A stretch of DNA of 64,000 nt from CAVOJY01 sp963696405 (GTDB taxonomy: Bacteria; Chloroflexota; Limnocylindria; Limnocylindrales; CSP1-4), in contig CAVOJY010000004.1 in the NCBI GenBank assembly GCA_963696405.1, forward strand, positions 124,001 to 188,000. Direction: 5' to 3'. Made by a program: the position numbers and the translations under genes. Position 1 is the first letter of the stretch, and the number at the start of each line of letters is the position of its first letter. Shown piece by piece: positions 1 through 15,496 of this stretch. The notes beneath the pieces are model-generated. The model ran no database searches and was not told the origin of the DNA. It saw nothing but the letters and a program-made list of their open reading frames with translations.

Positions 1-682
1 GCGCCCGGCGACAATCTCCTCTCCGGGCCGGACAAGGTCCGCCGCCAGCGGCGATCCGGGCGGTTCCGCGGGCGCGGGCGCCGGCCTGAACACCGGTGTG
101 GGCCCGTAGCCGCGGGTAAGAGGAGCGGTCGCGCCGTCGCGCGGCGGCCCGGCGGGCGTGCCGGGTAGCCGGTATCGCGAGGGCGGTCGGGCGGGCGTAT
201 CACGCGCTGGCCCGCGCCGGGCCGCGGGCCACCCCAGGCCGGCGGCCTGGGAGGACCCGACCAATCGCCCGGGGGCCGTTCGGGTCCCGGACGTCCGGCA
301 GGGCGCCCGCGTGAGCGGCCGTCGGCGGAGGCCGGACGACCCGTGTTCGAGGGCCGGCGGCCGGGCCGGACGCGACGACGGGACCGGTCCCGTCGGACGG
401 CCCGGGTCGAGACCGGGTGCCGCGCCCGCCGCGGGCGAGCGCCGCGCCCCCGCGGCGGATACCGCTCGCCCCCCGTCGGGTACCACTCCCCTCCGCGGCC
501 CGGCGGGCGCCCCCAGCGCCGCCCTTCCGGCGTGCCGCACGATCGGGGCGCCCGGGCGGGGCAGGCTCCCCCGGTCCCGGCCCGGCCTTGCCCGGCCTGC
601 CGGAAGCCCCGCCCTGCTTCCCGCTCGAGCCGCCCTGGTCGCGCCCCGCTGTCCCCCCCGCCCGCGGTCAGGTTCGGGTCGA
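1..682. other. GC-extreme stretch without a supported gene
   Basis: This 0.7 kb downstream of cysS has no reading frame that resembles a protein on either strand; the long open frames on the plus strand simply continue antisense through cysS. The composition is even more GC-rich than the neighbouring genes, with many CCGG/GGCC runs. I looked for tRNA, RNase P and tmRNA signatures and recognised none. It may be a long 3' untranslated or spacer region. Confidence is for the statement that no recognisable gene is present. Confidence 0.5.
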
Positions 683-2107
683 TCAGGCTTCCTGGCCATC
701 AGCTTCCTCCGAGACGCGGCGCCAACGCTGGCCGTCACGCGTGTCCTCTACGGCGATGCCGCGCCTCGCGAGCTCGTCGCGCAGCCGGTCAGACGCAGCC
801 CAGTCGCGGGCAGCCCGCGCCGCCGCACGCTGTTCGATCAGCGCCTCCGCCTCGTTGCCCAGGCCGGCGTCGCGGTCGTCCTCCATCACCGCGAACACGG
901 TGTCGAGGTCACGGAGGAACGCCGCCGCGAGCGTCGCATCGGCCGTCGACATTGTCCTGTCGTCGACGCGCCGGTTCAGGTCCCGCACCAGCTCGAAGAT
1001 CGCCCCCAGGGCAGCCGAAACGTTCAGGTCGTCATCGAGCGACGCGGAGAACCGCGATTTCGTCGCGGCAAGAAACCCGGAAAGCGATGGATCGTGGGCA
1101 GAGTCCGAGCGATACGCGTCCAGGGCGGCAAGGGCCCGCGACAGTCGCTCCGTGGCTGCGGCCGCAGCCTGGAGCGACTCCTCGCCGAACTCCAGGGGCG
1201 CGCGGTACTGGACAGCGCTGAGCGTATACCGGAGCACCCGCGGAGAGAAGCCGCGCGCGTACACCTCTTCGGGCCGTTCGATGTTGCCCTCGCGCTTCGC
1301 CATCTTCTGGCCGCCCATCTGGAGATGGGCGTTATGGAGCCAGTAGCGGACGAACGGCTTCCCGGTGGCGGCCTCCGACTGGGCGATCTCGTCCTCGTGG
1401 TGCGGGAAGACAAGATCGACGCCGCCGGTGTGGATGTCGAACGTGGACCCGAGGTAGGCCATGCTCATCGCCGAGCACTCGATGTGCCAGCCGGGGCGGC
1501 CGCGGCCGATCGCGGTGTCCCACGCAGGCTCGCCCTCCTTGGGGGCCTTCCAGAGCGCGAAGTCGCGGACGTCGTCCTTCCCGTATTCATCCGCCTCCAC
1601 CCGCTCGCCCACGCGCTGCTGCGCCGGGTCGAGGCGCGCCAGGCGGCCGTACGAGGGCCAGCTGGCGATGCGGAAGAAGATCGACCCGTCCTCGGAGCGG
1701 TAGGCGTGGCCCGAGGCCAGCAGGCGCTCGATCAGCTCGACCATCGCGGGGATGTGCTCGGTCGCCCGCGGCATCACGTCGGGGATCGTGATCCGCAGCC
1801 TCCGCATGTCGTGGAGGAACGCCGCGGTGTACCGGGCCGCCAGCTCGTCGATGGCGACCCCCTCCCGAGCGGCACCGCGAATGATCTTGTCGTCAACGTC
1901 GGTGACGTTCATCACCCAGGTCACCCGGTACCCGGACCACCGGAGATACCGGAGCAACAGGTCGGCGAAAACGAACGCGCGGAAGTTCCCGACGTGGGCG
2001 GGACCGTAGACGGTCGGGCCGCAGGAGTACATCCGCACGTGCCCGGGCTCGAGCGGCTCGAACGGTTCCGGCCGCCACGTCAGCGTGTTCGTCAATCGCA
2101 GACCCAT
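683..2107 (-). CDS. cysS: cysteinyl-tRNA synthetase
   Basis: Class I aminoacyl-tRNA synthetase that charges tRNA-Cys in the cytoplasm. The 474-residue protein has the family's start (CGPTVYGPAHVGN, with the HIGH-type motif at residues 38-41), the Zn-site region (IECSAMS and HHEDEIAQSE) and a KMSKS-type loop written KMAKREGN, so the second Ser/Lys of the consensus is altered. The length is normal. ATG 2107 is chosen because a GGTGGAG ribosome site lies just upstream; an in-frame GTG at 2134 is possible. It follows ispDF by about 55 bases and is the last gene of the clpC-radA-PIN/TRAM-ispDF-cysS run, the same order as in Bacillus. Confidence 0.95.
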   Translation of the reverse strand: MGLRLTNTLTWRPEPFEPLEPGHVRMYSCGPTVYGPAHVGNFRAFVFADLLLRYLRWSGYRVTWVMNVTDVDDKIIRGAAREGVAIDELAARYTAAFLHDMRRLRITIPDVMPRATEHIPAMVELIERLLASGHAYRSEDGSIFFRIASWPSYGRLARLDPAQQRVGERVEADEYGKDDVRDFALWKAPKEGEPAWDTAIGRGRPGWHIECSAMSMAYLGSTFDIHTGGVDLVFPHHEDEIAQSEAATGKPFVRYWLHNAHLQMGGQKMAKREGNIERPEEVYARGFSPRVLRYTLSAVQYRAPLEFGEESLQAAAAATERLSRALAALDAYRSDSAHDPSLSGFLAATKSRFSASLDDDLNVSAALGAIFELVRDLNRRVDDRTMSTADATLAAAFLRDLDTVFAVMEDDRDAGLGNEAEALIEQRAAARAARDWAASDRLRDELARRGIAVEDTRDGQRWRRVSEEADGQEA

Positions 2108-2162
2108 CACTCCACCCAGACTCCCGGTCCTCACCGTCCGGTGCCCTCGCCGGCCGAGGACC

Positions 2163-3348
2163 TCAGGCCCATCGTCGCACGAGCGTCACCACCGCGCTCG
2201 CGGCGACCCCTCGCCCGGCGCCTTCGTACCCGGCGAGGTTCCCGCTCGACGCCTTGATCGACACCTGTCCGGCCGCGAGCCCGAGGAGACCCGCGACCGC
2301 CGCGCACATCGCCTCGAGATGCCCGCCGAGCCGTGGCCTCGCCGCCGTGATCGTCACGTCGACGTGCAGGGGAGCGTAGCCCGCTCCGGCGACGCGCGCC
2401 GCGACCGCCCTCAGGAGCTCGCCGCTGGCAATCCCCCGCGTCGTCGGGTCGCCCGCGGGGAAGAACCTGCCGAGATCGCCGAGCGCGGCTGCGCCAAGGA
2501 GCCCATCTGCCACGGCGTGGAGGACCGCATCGCCGTCGGAGTGGCCGTGGAGGCGGGGGGCGCCCTCGATGACGATGCCCCCGAGGGCAAGCCCGGTCCC
2601 CTCCCCGAACGGGTGGTTGTCCAGGCCGATCCCGACCCGCGGCGGCCCCAGCCTGGCCGCCAGCAATGCCTCCACGCGGGCAAGATCCTCCGGGTAGGTC
2701 ACCTTCAGGTTGGTCGCCTCGCCCGGGACCGCGACAACCGGCACACCGCTCGCCTCGAGCAGGGAGGCCTCGTCGGTGAACGTCTCCGGCCCGGCCGGGT
2801 CGTGCTCGGCGAACGCCCGCAGGAGGAGGTCGCGGCGGGCGCCCTGCGGCGTCTGCGCCGTGGCAAGATCGCTGCGGTCCACGGTCTCGCGAACGCGCGT
2901 GACGACTCCCTGGGCGATAGCGCCGTCCACCCGCTTCAGGGTCTCGTGCACGGCCAGGCACGGGACCGCCGCACCGAAGCGCGCCGTCGCCTCGATGACG
3001 GCGTCCACGAGAGCCGGAGACACGAGCGGGCGCACACCGTCATGCACCAGCACCAGGTCGGCATCGGCCTCGCGCACTCCCGCCGCGACGGACTCCTGGC
3101 GACGCGGGCCCCCCGGGACCACGGTGGCGTCCAGGGCGCGCACCCCGGAGCGACGAAAGGGCGGGAACCCGGTCCGGCGCCTCGACCACAATGATCCGGC
3201 GCACAGCAGGCGAGGCTGCCAGGGCATCCAGTGCCCACGCAAGGACGGGCCGGCCGAGGAGCAGGAGCGCGCCCTTGTCGAGGCCGCCCATCCGCCGCCC
3301 GGCGCCGGCCGCCACCACGACGGCGTCAGCGGCGCCCGCCCGGCTCAT
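2163..3348 (-). CDS. ispDF: bifunctional IspD/IspF, MEP isoprenoid pathway (frameshifted)
   Basis: Fusion of 2-C-methyl-D-erythritol 4-phosphate cytidylyltransferase (IspD) and 2,4-cyclodiphosphate synthase (IspF), steps 3 and 5 of the MEP pathway. The IspD start VVVAAGAGRRMGG lies in one frame from ATG 3348, and the rest (LVLVHDGVRPLVSP, then IspF with GIGLDNHPFGEG, HSDGDAVLHAVAD and IKASSGNLAGYEG) in another. The switch falls near 3143-3180; removing one G from the run around 3143-3146 restores a single 394-residue protein. The metal ligands of IspF (DxH and the HSDGD His) are present. Its start overlaps the PIN/TRAM stop by 4 bases. The shift is either an assembly indel or a real lesion in an essential pathway; I favour the former. 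Confidence 0.88.
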
Positions 3349-4412
3349 TCCGGTCCCGGCTGAGCGAAGACCATCCGGCCGGCGACAGTCTGGAGGACAC
3401 GAGTGACCGTGACGTCGAGGTCGCGGCCCAGGTACCGGATGCCGCCCTCGACCACGATCATCGTCCCGTCGTCGAGGAAGGCCACGCCCTGGCCCGGCTC
3501 CTTCCCCTCCTGGATGACGGATACCCGAAGCGTGTCCCCGGGGAGGAACGCCGGCTTCACCGCATTCGCGAGCGAGTTCACGTTGAGGACACGAATCCCC
3601 TGCAGCTCGGCCACCTTGTTCAGGTTGTAGTCGTTCGTCAGGATCGCGGCGTTTCGCGCACGGGCCAGCGCGACCAGCTTGGCGTCCACCTCGGTCGCCT
3701 CGGGCACGTCCTCGTCAGGGATCTCGACGCCGACCTGCTCGCTCTTCTGGAGCTGGGCGAGGATGTCGAGCCCCCGCCGGCCTCGCGTGCGCTTGCGGAC
3801 GTCCGACTGGTCGGCGATCTGCTGGAGCTCGGCAAGGACGAACTGCGGCACCAGCAGGGTCCCGTAGACGAAGCCGCTTTCCACGATGTCGGCGATGCGC
3901 CCGTCGATGAGGACGCTGGTGTCGACGACGATGAACGGGCCGCGCGCCGGCGCCGCGACGGATGCCGCCTGGCGCTGGGGCGCCAGCCCCATTACCTGGA
4001 CGGCGCGCAGCAGGTCGTGGCGCTTCGCGACGGTGAGGCCCAGCATCCCGAGGCCGAGCACGAGAGAGATCCCGATCGGCAGGATCCGGCCGTATGGGTC
4101 CGGGAACCGCGCCAGGGGGAGCCCCAGGAGAAGCCCCATGAAGAGGCCCACCACGAGGCCGATGATGGCGGTCACGAACTCGCTGGTGGAGAGGGTGCTG
4201 ACGCCGCGCATGAGCCAGCGCGCCGGGACGATCGTGAGGTAGGGGAGGACCAGGAGCCCGGTCACGAGCCAGGCGACGACCCAGAGGGCCAGGAGGAAGC
4301 CGGCGATCGGGGAGTCGGCGAAGAGCGTCTGGCCACCCACCTCGACCGACGCGAGGGCAAGCCCGACGAGAACCCCGAGGACGGCGCCGAGGGCCCGAAC
4401 GAAGCGCTCCAT
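3345..4412 (-). CDS. PIN/TRAM-domain integral membrane protein (YacL-like)
   Basis: 355 residues. The N-terminal ~125 residues hold about four hydrophobic helices. A PIN nuclease-fold domain follows (VVDTSVLIDGRIADI, then ATEVDAKLVALA and ILTNDYNLNKVA), which carries the acidic residues expected of a metal-dependent RNase. A C-terminal TRAM-like beta domain runs from about residue 290. This is the architecture of Bacillus YacL, which also sits between radA/disA and ispD. PIN/TRAM proteins are presumed membrane-tethered RNA-binding nucleases, but the target is unknown. The gene is co-directional with radA and overlaps ispDF. Confidence 0.88.
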   Translation of the reverse strand: MERFVRALGAVLGVLVGLALASVEVGGQTLFADSPIAGFLLALWVVAWLVTGLLVLPYLTIVPARWLMRGVSTLSTSEFVTAIIGLVVGLFMGLLLGLPLARFPDPYGRILPIGISLVLGLGMLGLTVAKRHDLLRAVQVMGLAPQRQAASVAAPARGPFIVVDTSVLIDGRIADIVESGFVYGTLLVPQFVLAELQQIADQSDVRKRTRGRRGLDILAQLQKSEQVGVEIPDEDVPEATEVDAKLVALARARNAAILTNDYNLNKVAELQGIRVLNVNSLANAVKPAFLPGDTLRVSVIQEGKEPGQGVAFLDDGTMIVVEGGIRYLGRDLDVTVTRVLQTVAGRMVFAQPGPE

Positions 4413-4485
4413 CTGGCGGCCGAGCGTACCACACGGCCCGTTCGCCGCACGGAAGCAGCGGCGGACCGCAGGTGACCCCCTGCGG

Positions 4486-5934
4486 TCAACCGGCAGCGAT
4501 CCCCGCCTCGAGCGCCTCCCGGAGCGTCCTGCACGCGGCGACCTCGAGCCCGCCGATCCGCGCCGGCACGTGCTCGCCCGACCGGCCTGCCCGCGGGACG
4601 ATTGCCAGCCCGAATCCGAGGCGCTCGGCCTCGCGGAGCCGCCGCTCCAGCCCCGTCACGGCCCGCAGCTCGCCAAGGAGCCCCACCTCGCCGGTGGCGA
4701 CCATGCCCGCACGCAGGGGCCGGTTGCGCAGGGAGGAGGCGAGCGCGAGGGCAAGCGGCAGATCGAGCGCCGGCTCCTCGATGGTGATCCCGCCGGCGAC
4801 GCTCGCGTAGATCTCGTGGCTCCCCAGGGATACGCCGGCACGGCGGCCGAGGACGGCCACCAGGAGGGCCAGCCGGCTCGGATCGACCCCGCTGACGGTC
4901 CGCCTCGGGTTCGCGTAGCCCGCCGGGGCCACCAGAGCCTGCACCTCCACCAGAAGCGGCCGCGTGCCCTCGAGCGTCGCCGCCACGGCCGACCCCGGTG
5001 CGGCCACGGGGTCATCGGCCAGGAACGCCCGCGCCGGGTCGGTGACCTCGCGGAGCCCCGAGGCGCCCATGGCCAGGACGCCGACCTCCTCCGTCGAGCC
5101 GTAACGGTTCTTGGACGCGCGCAGCAGGCGGAGCGCCCCACCGCGGTCGCCGTCGAGCGTGAGCACCGCGTCGACGAGGTGCTCGAGCGTGCGCGGACCG
5201 GCCAGCGTGCCGTCCTTCGTGACGTGACCCACGAGGAGCACCGGGATGCCGTCGCCCTTCGCGAGCCCCTGGAGCCGCGAGGCGGCTTCCCGCACCTGCC
5301 CGACCGAGCCCGGCGGGCCCGAGAGCTCCTCCTGTGTCACGGTCTGGATGGAATCGACGATGACGAGCGCGGGTCGCATCGCGCGGGCCTCTTCGATGAT
5401 GCGCTCCACGTCGGTTTCGGCGAGGACGTGCACGGCCTCCCCGGCCGGGCCGTCCGCCAGGCCGAGCCGCCGTGCCCGCAGCCTGAGCTGGCCGACCAAT
5501 TCCTCGCCGCTCGCGTACAGCACCGACGCGTACCGGCCTTCCCCCCCGGCGCCCGCCTGCGCCGCGATCCCGGCAGCCACCGCCAGCACGAGCGTGGATT
5601 TCCCCACACCGGGCTCTCCACCGAGGAGGACCAGGCTCCCCGGGACGAGCCCGCCGCCGAGGACGCGGTCGACCTCCCCGATCCCGACACTGATGCGTGC
5701 AGGGTCGATCCCGTCTCCCGCGGCCAGCGGCACCGGCCGCGTGGCCTCACCTCCCGCGGCTGTTCCCGGTCCGCCGGCAGGGCCTCGTCCGGCCGGGCGC
5801 CGTGACCGCGACTCTTCGCGGACGAGCGTCTCGACGAGCGTGTTCCAGGCGCCGCAACCGCGGCACTGGCCATCCCAGCGCAGGAACGAATCGCCGCATG
5901 CCTGGCAGACGAAACGACTCGACGCCCTCGTCAC
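4486..5934 (-). CDS. radA: DNA repair protein RadA
   Basis: RecA-like ATPase of recombination that acts on branched intermediates. The 482-residue protein begins with a four-Cys zinc finger (CQACGDSF and CRGCGAWN), then Walker A GGEPGVGKSTLV, the RadA-specific KNRYGSTEEVGV motif, and a Lon-protease-like C-terminal domain. GTG 5934 is chosen because it places the Zn finger about ten residues from the start, as in the family; the longer upstream frame is low-complexity Arg/Ser and overlaps clpC. It lies 34 bases after the clpC stop. DisA, which usually follows radA in this gene order, is absent. Confidence 0.95.
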   Translation of the reverse strand: MTRASSRFVCQACGDSFLRWDGQCRGCGAWNTLVETLVREESRSRRPAGRGPAGGPGTAAGGEATRPVPLAAGDGIDPARISVGIGEVDRVLGGGLVPGSLVLLGGEPGVGKSTLVLAVAAGIAAQAGAGGEGRYASVLYASGEELVGQLRLRARRLGLADGPAGEAVHVLAETDVERIIEEARAMRPALVIVDSIQTVTQEELSGPPGSVGQVREAASRLQGLAKGDGIPVLLVGHVTKDGTLAGPRTLEHLVDAVLTLDGDRGGALRLLRASKNRYGSTEEVGVLAMGASGLREVTDPARAFLADDPVAAPGSAVAATLEGTRPLLVEVQALVAPAGYANPRRTVSGVDPSRLALLVAVLGRRAGVSLGSHEIYASVAGGITIEEPALDLPLALALASSLRNRPLRAGMVATGEVGLLGELRAVTGLERRLREAERLGFGLAIVPRAGRSGEHVPARIGGLEVAACRTLREALEAGIAAG

Positions 5935-5968
5935 GCCCGCTCGTCCCCGGCGCTCGCCCGGGCGAGCC

Positions 5969-8455
<2,487 letters not shown>

Positions 8456-8622
8456 CAGTGAAGCCTGTGAAGAGGGGCGGAAGCCCGAAGGTATGCTAGC
8501 ACGCACCTTCCGGAAGCCCGGGAGGACGGCCTGACAGGCAGTTCGTCGCGGCCGGCCCGGTGGATGCCCCGCGACGCGGACGGCGGCTGCGGAGGGACCT
8601 CCCCTCCGGTCGGGCGACGTGA

Positions 8623-8648
8623 AGGCCCGCCGGTTTCCCGGCGGGCCT
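8623..8648 (-). terminator. strong hairpin downstream of rpsA
   Basis: A perfect 11-bp inverted repeat (AGGCCCGCCGG / CCGGCGGGCCT) with a 4-base loop that reads GAAA in the minus-strand RNA lies 51 bases past the rpsA stop. No U-run follows, so it may be a GC-rich terminator or an mRNA 3'-end stabiliser. The rest of 8456-8698 shows no gene. Confidence 0.65.
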
Positions 8649-8698
8649 CCTGGTGACCTCTCGGCTGGCGGGCGTCCCGCGAGGGGCGCCACCGGGAA

Positions 8699-10903
8699 TC
8701 AGGCCTTCGTGTTCTCCTCCATCGTCTCCGTGGCGATCTCGGCGATGGCCTCGGCTCCCGCGGCCTCGAGGACGGCTTCGTCCTCGGCGACCTGCTCGAC
8801 GATCTCGGCGACCACGGCCTCAGCCGCGGCCTCTTCCTCGGCCTCGTCGGCCGCGACCGCGTCAACGACCGCGCCGATCTCCCGGGCGGCTTCGTCGGTG
8901 GTCAGCTCGCCGGCTTCCTCGGCTTCGGCGATCGCCTCGATCACCTCGGCCGCCACCGCTTCCTCGGCAGCCTCGTCGGCGGCCACCTCGGCCACGATCT
9001 CGGACACGACCTCGGCAGCGACCGCTTCCTCGGCAGCCTCGGCCTCCGCGACCGTCTCCTTGATTTCTCCGGCCTCGGAGGCGGCCACCCGCTGGCGCAC
9101 CTGCGCGAAGGCTGAAGCGAGGGTGTTGTCGATCCCGCCCTCGGGCTCCTGGACCGCGTCGGCCATGGAGTACCCGCGTTCGTGGCGCGGTCGCCGCTCG
9201 CGCGGCTCGGGAGCCGGTCGCGGCGGCGGTTCCTCGGCCTGTTTGAGGCTGAGACCGAGCCGGTGGCGCTCCGAGTCGAGCGAGATGATCTTCAGCTTGA
9301 GCGACTGCCCCTCGTGGACGACATCACTCGGATGCGCCACGCGCTGGTGCGAGAGCTCGCTGATGTGGATCAGACCCTCGAGACCGTCGCGGACCCGGAC
9401 GAAGGCGCCGAAGTTGACGATCTTGGTCACCGTGCCATCGATGACGTCGCCGACCTTGAAGTCCGCCACCGTGGAGTGCCACGGGTCGGGCTGGAGCCGG
9501 CGCATCGACAGGCTGATCCGGCCGCGCTCGTGGTTGATGTCGATGACCTCGGCCTCGACCTGGTCGCCGACCTTGTACCCAGCCTCCGGGTTGTTGACCT
9601 TGTTCCACGAGAGCTCGCTCTTGTGGACCAGACCGTCGATTCCGCCGAGGTCGACGAAGACGCCGAACGGCGCGATCGATCGCACCATGCCGGTCACCTT
9701 CTGGCCGACCTGGAGGCTGCTGAACAGCTCGTCCCGCTTCTCCCGGCGCTCCTCGTAGAGGGCGACCTTCTCCGACAGGATGAGCCGGTTGGCCTTTCGA
9801 TTGACCTCGAGGATCTTGAGCCGGAGGCGGCGGCCCACGTAGGGCTGGAGCTTCTCGGCGATCTCCTGCGCCGCGTCGCGCGGCTGCTCGGTCTGGGGCC
9901 GGCGCGGGAAGTCGACGATCTGGCTGATCGGAACGAACCCGCGGATCCCGCAGTCGACGATGAGGCCGCCCTTGTTGTGGTCGATGACCGGCGCCTCGAT
10001 GATCGCGCCCGCCTCGAGCTGCTCCTGCATGGCGCGCCATTTGCGCTCGAGGCCGGCACGCCGCAGCGAGAGCACGACGTGCCCTTCGTTCGATTCCGGC
10101 TGCAGCACGTAGACGAGCACCATGTCGCCAACGCGGGGCTGCGGCTGGCTCTCGGCGTTTCGGCCGAACAGTTCGCGATTGCTTACGACGCCTTCGCTCT
10201 TCGCCCCGATGTCCACGAGGATCTCGTCCTTGTCCACGCGGACCACGGTCCCCTCGACGACGTCGCCGTGCTTGAACGACCGGATGTCCCCTGCCTGCTG
10301 GCTGAGGAGTTCCTCCATGGTGGTCGGCTCGGGAAGTGCCTCGGCGCTCTCCGGCGGCTCGGCCGCAGGGGCACTCGCCAGCTCGGCCTCCGCCACGGCG
10401 GCAGGCACGACCACGACCTCCTCGAGGACCGATGCGCCGGGCGTGCCGGCCTCGACGGCCGTCTCGGCCACGAGGATGTCCCCCGACGGCGTCTCGGCGA
10501 CCACGATCTCCTCGACCAGGGTCTCGCCGGCGGCCGTCTCGGCGACCACGATCTCCTCGACCAGGGTCTCGCCGGCTGCCGTCTCGGCGACCACGATCTC
10601 CTCGACCAGGGTCTCGCCGGCTGCCGTCTCGGCGACCACGATCTCCTCGACCACGGTCTCGCCGGCTGCCGTCTCGGCGACCACGATCTCCTCGACCACG
10701 GTGCCGTCACCGACCCCCGGCCCTGCATCCGCCGCGACTGCGACGACCTCCCCCACTTCCTCCTTGGCCTTTTTCCCGCTCTTCACCGTCTGGATGGCGG
10801 GCTCGTCCACGACGCTCGTCGCGACGCCCTGTCCGACCGGCTCGGTCGCGGACACGTCTGCCTCGACCTCCGGCGCGGTCCCGCCCGTTACGTCCTCGCT
10901 CAA
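8699..10903 (-). CDS. rpsA: 30S ribosomal protein S1 with long acidic repeat extensions
   Basis: 734 residues with four S1 RNA-binding domains at about residues 211-282, 297-372, 398-469 and 483-555 (for example GMVRSIAPFGVFVDLGGIDG and GTVTKIVNFGAFVRVRDGLE). S1 helps the ribosome bind mRNA. The first ~200 residues are an acidic, low-complexity extension with a 15-residue tandem repeat at residues 69-143, and the last ~130 residues are Ala/Glu-rich with weaker repeats. Neither is part of the usual S1 fold. The start is TTG 10903 with AGGAGA eight bases upstream; no other start is compatible with that site. The four-domain core matches the shorter S1 of Gram-positive relatives. Confidence 0.9.
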   Translation of the reverse strand: MSEDVTGGTAPEVEADVSATEPVGQGVATSVVDEPAIQTVKSGKKAKEEVGEVVAVAADAGPGVGDGTVVEEIVVAETAAGETVVEEIVVAETAAGETLVEEIVVAETAAGETLVEEIVVAETAAGETLVEEIVVAETPSGDILVAETAVEAGTPGASVLEEVVVVPAAVAEAELASAPAAEPPESAEALPEPTTMEELLSQQAGDIRSFKHGDVVEGTVVRVDKDEILVDIGAKSEGVVSNRELFGRNAESQPQPRVGDMVLVYVLQPESNEGHVVLSLRRAGLERKWRAMQEQLEAGAIIEAPVIDHNKGGLIVDCGIRGFVPISQIVDFPRRPQTEQPRDAAQEIAEKLQPYVGRRLRLKILEVNRKANRLILSEKVALYEERREKRDELFSSLQVGQKVTGMVRSIAPFGVFVDLGGIDGLVHKSELSWNKVNNPEAGYKVGDQVEAEVIDINHERGRISLSMRRLQPDPWHSTVADFKVGDVIDGTVTKIVNFGAFVRVRDGLEGLIHISELSHQRVAHPSDVVHEGQSLKLKIISLDSERHRLGLSLKQAEEPPPRPAPEPRERRPRHERGYSMADAVQEPEGGIDNTLASAFAQVRQRVAASEAGEIKETVAEAEAAEEAVAAEVVSEIVAEVAADEAAEEAVAAEVIEAIAEAEEAGELTTDEAAREIGAVVDAVAADEAEEEAAAEAVVAEIVEQVAEDEAVLEAAGAEAIAEIATETMEENTKA
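10475..10699 (-). repeat. 45-bp in-frame tandem repeat in rpsA
   Basis: About five near-identical 45-bp units encode VVEEIVVAETAAGET or LVEEIVVAETAAGET, the last ending in PSGDI. The near identity at DNA level indicates recent expansion, so copy number may vary between strains. Confidence 0.9.
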
Positions 10904-11022
10904 CGATCTGTCTCCTGTACAACAGCTTGCGCCCCGCTAGACGCAGAAGCCCGAATCGAACTCGGGTGTCCCGGGCGCAGAGCGCGCGGATGCTACCACA
11001 ATGGCCCCGCCCCGAACGACGC

Positions 11023-12002
11023 TCAGGGGATCTTGAGAACCAGCCCGGCGTGGATGAGCGAGGGGTCCTTGATCTTGTTCAGCTTGATGATCGCCGCGAC
11101 GGTGGTGTCGAACCGTTGAGCGATGGCGAAGAGCGTGTCGCCCTTCTTCACCTTGTACGTTCGCGAGGCGACCGCCGTTGGGCCGGCGGTGGGCGCCGCA
11201 GTGGGTGTTCCGTTCGGCGGCGCGGTGTCCGCCGGCGACGTGGGAGAAGGTGTCTCAGGCGCCGGGGTCAGCTCCGGCGACGGCAGCGATCCGCTCGGGG
11301 TCCGGTCTCGGCCACGGCCGGGGTTTCCACCGGCCCAGGGCCCACGACCGCGGTCGTCGCAGAGGGGGTCGCGGCCGGGACCCCCGAGCCGCCGCCGATC
11401 AGGCGGGCGCCGACAAACGCGGCGATCGCGGCCAAGGCAAGCAGCCCGATCGTCGCCTGCACCACGCGCGACGCGATCAACGAGCCCCCGGCGCTCCCCG
11501 GCGACCGGCCCTCGAGGACAAGCGGCGCAGTCCGAACGAGCGGCCGGCTGCGGCGCGCCGCGATCGCCGCGTCGGACAGGCCCGCTTCCGTGAGCACGGC
11601 CGCCCGGCGGTCCCGGGCATCCTGAAAGAGCGGGCATGCAACGTGATCGCCCACGAGGCACAGCCGCTGCTGCTTCTCCGGGGTGAGGGAGATCGACGGC
11701 TCCATCGCCGTGCACCGGTGTTCCCGCCTCGGGTCCACGGCCCGCCATGAAGAACCCGGGACGCGCAGGTACGTACAGATGCCGCTCCCGGGACGTTCGC
11801 CGGCCGTGGCGAGAGCGGGCGCTGCCGCGCTCGGTAGCCCCGCCGCCGGAGAAGGCGCCGCCGGCCTCGTGGTTCCGGTTGTGCCGGAGGCGGGTTCGCC
11901 GCCATCACCGGCCGGCGCATCAGGCGCCGCGGAGCCCGGTCCGGCACCGGGCCCTTCCAGGGCGGGGGAGCCTCCGACGAGATCGTCCATTGCTCCAATC
12001 AT
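11023..12002 (-). CDS. membrane-anchored LysM protein with Cys-rich core (frameshifted)
   Basis: Two minus-strand frames together make one protein of about 326 residues. A Pro/Ala/Gly-rich N-terminus is followed by a Cys segment (HRCTAMEP, then LCLVGDHVACPLF), one transmembrane helix (IGLLALAAIAAFVGA), a Thr/Pro linker and a C-terminal LysM domain (KVKKGDTLFAIAQRFDTTVA). The frames switch near 11290-11315, consistent with one missing base. LysM binds peptidoglycan; the C-x13-C-x7-C segment recalls LysM proteins of Chloroflexota and Actinobacteria (from memory). The start is uncertain between ATG 12002 and ATG 11990. Cytoplasmic N-terminus and surface LysM are inferred from the single helix. 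Confidence 0.75.
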
Positions 12003-12095
12003 AGCGATGCCCGCCACAGGCCAGCGACCGGGCAACAGTCCTGCCCCAGCAGGGTCACCCGGCGTGAGCGGTGGCAGGCTCCAGAAACGCAGAAA

Positions 12096-12213
<118 letters not shown>

Positions 12214-12323
12214 TTCCTGACGCGTGATGACGTGATCGACCCGCGCTCCGCCGCGCATTACCGCACGCGGAGACATCGGAAGACTCCAATCGCGCCGCAG
12301 ACAACCGATCATCTCGGTGTAGC

Positions 12324-12376
12324 GACGAGTCCGCCGCCCGGCGGACGCAGCTGCCCGTGGGTCAGCTGTCGAAAAA

Positions 12377-12380
<4 letters not shown>
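12324..12380 (-). other. right arm of the 23S processing stem
   Basis: 57 bases immediately 3' of (and touching) the 23S end. Its RNA is largely complementary over the whole length to the RNA of the 57-base segment 15440-15496 just before the 23S 5' end. Together they would form the long helix cut by RNase III in pre-rRNA. Confidence 0.7.
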
Positions 12381-15439
<3,059 letters not shown>

Positions 15440-15443
<4 letters not shown>

Positions 15444-15496
15444 TCTCTCGGCAGCTCACCCAGAGGCAAGTGCGTCGATACGGCCGGCTACTCGTC
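15440..15496 (-). other. left arm of the 23S processing stem
   Basis: Partner of 12324-12380. Both arms are exactly 57 bases and pair with scattered mismatches over the full length, enclosing 23S. Confidence 0.7.

Noticed and set aside
158..2257. Long plus-strand open frame (~700 codons) across the left end
   Set aside because: It is antisense to cysS and ispDF, Arg/Pro-rich, and has no recognisable motif; GC-rich codon bias opens this frame by chance.
10944..10964. Hairpin with a GTTCGAT loop resembling a tRNA T-arm upstream of rpsA
   Set aside because: The pairing register is shifted by one relative to a true T-arm (the G53-C61 register fails at the next two pairs), the following bases do not give an acceptor stem with CCA, and no D or anticodon arm precedes it.
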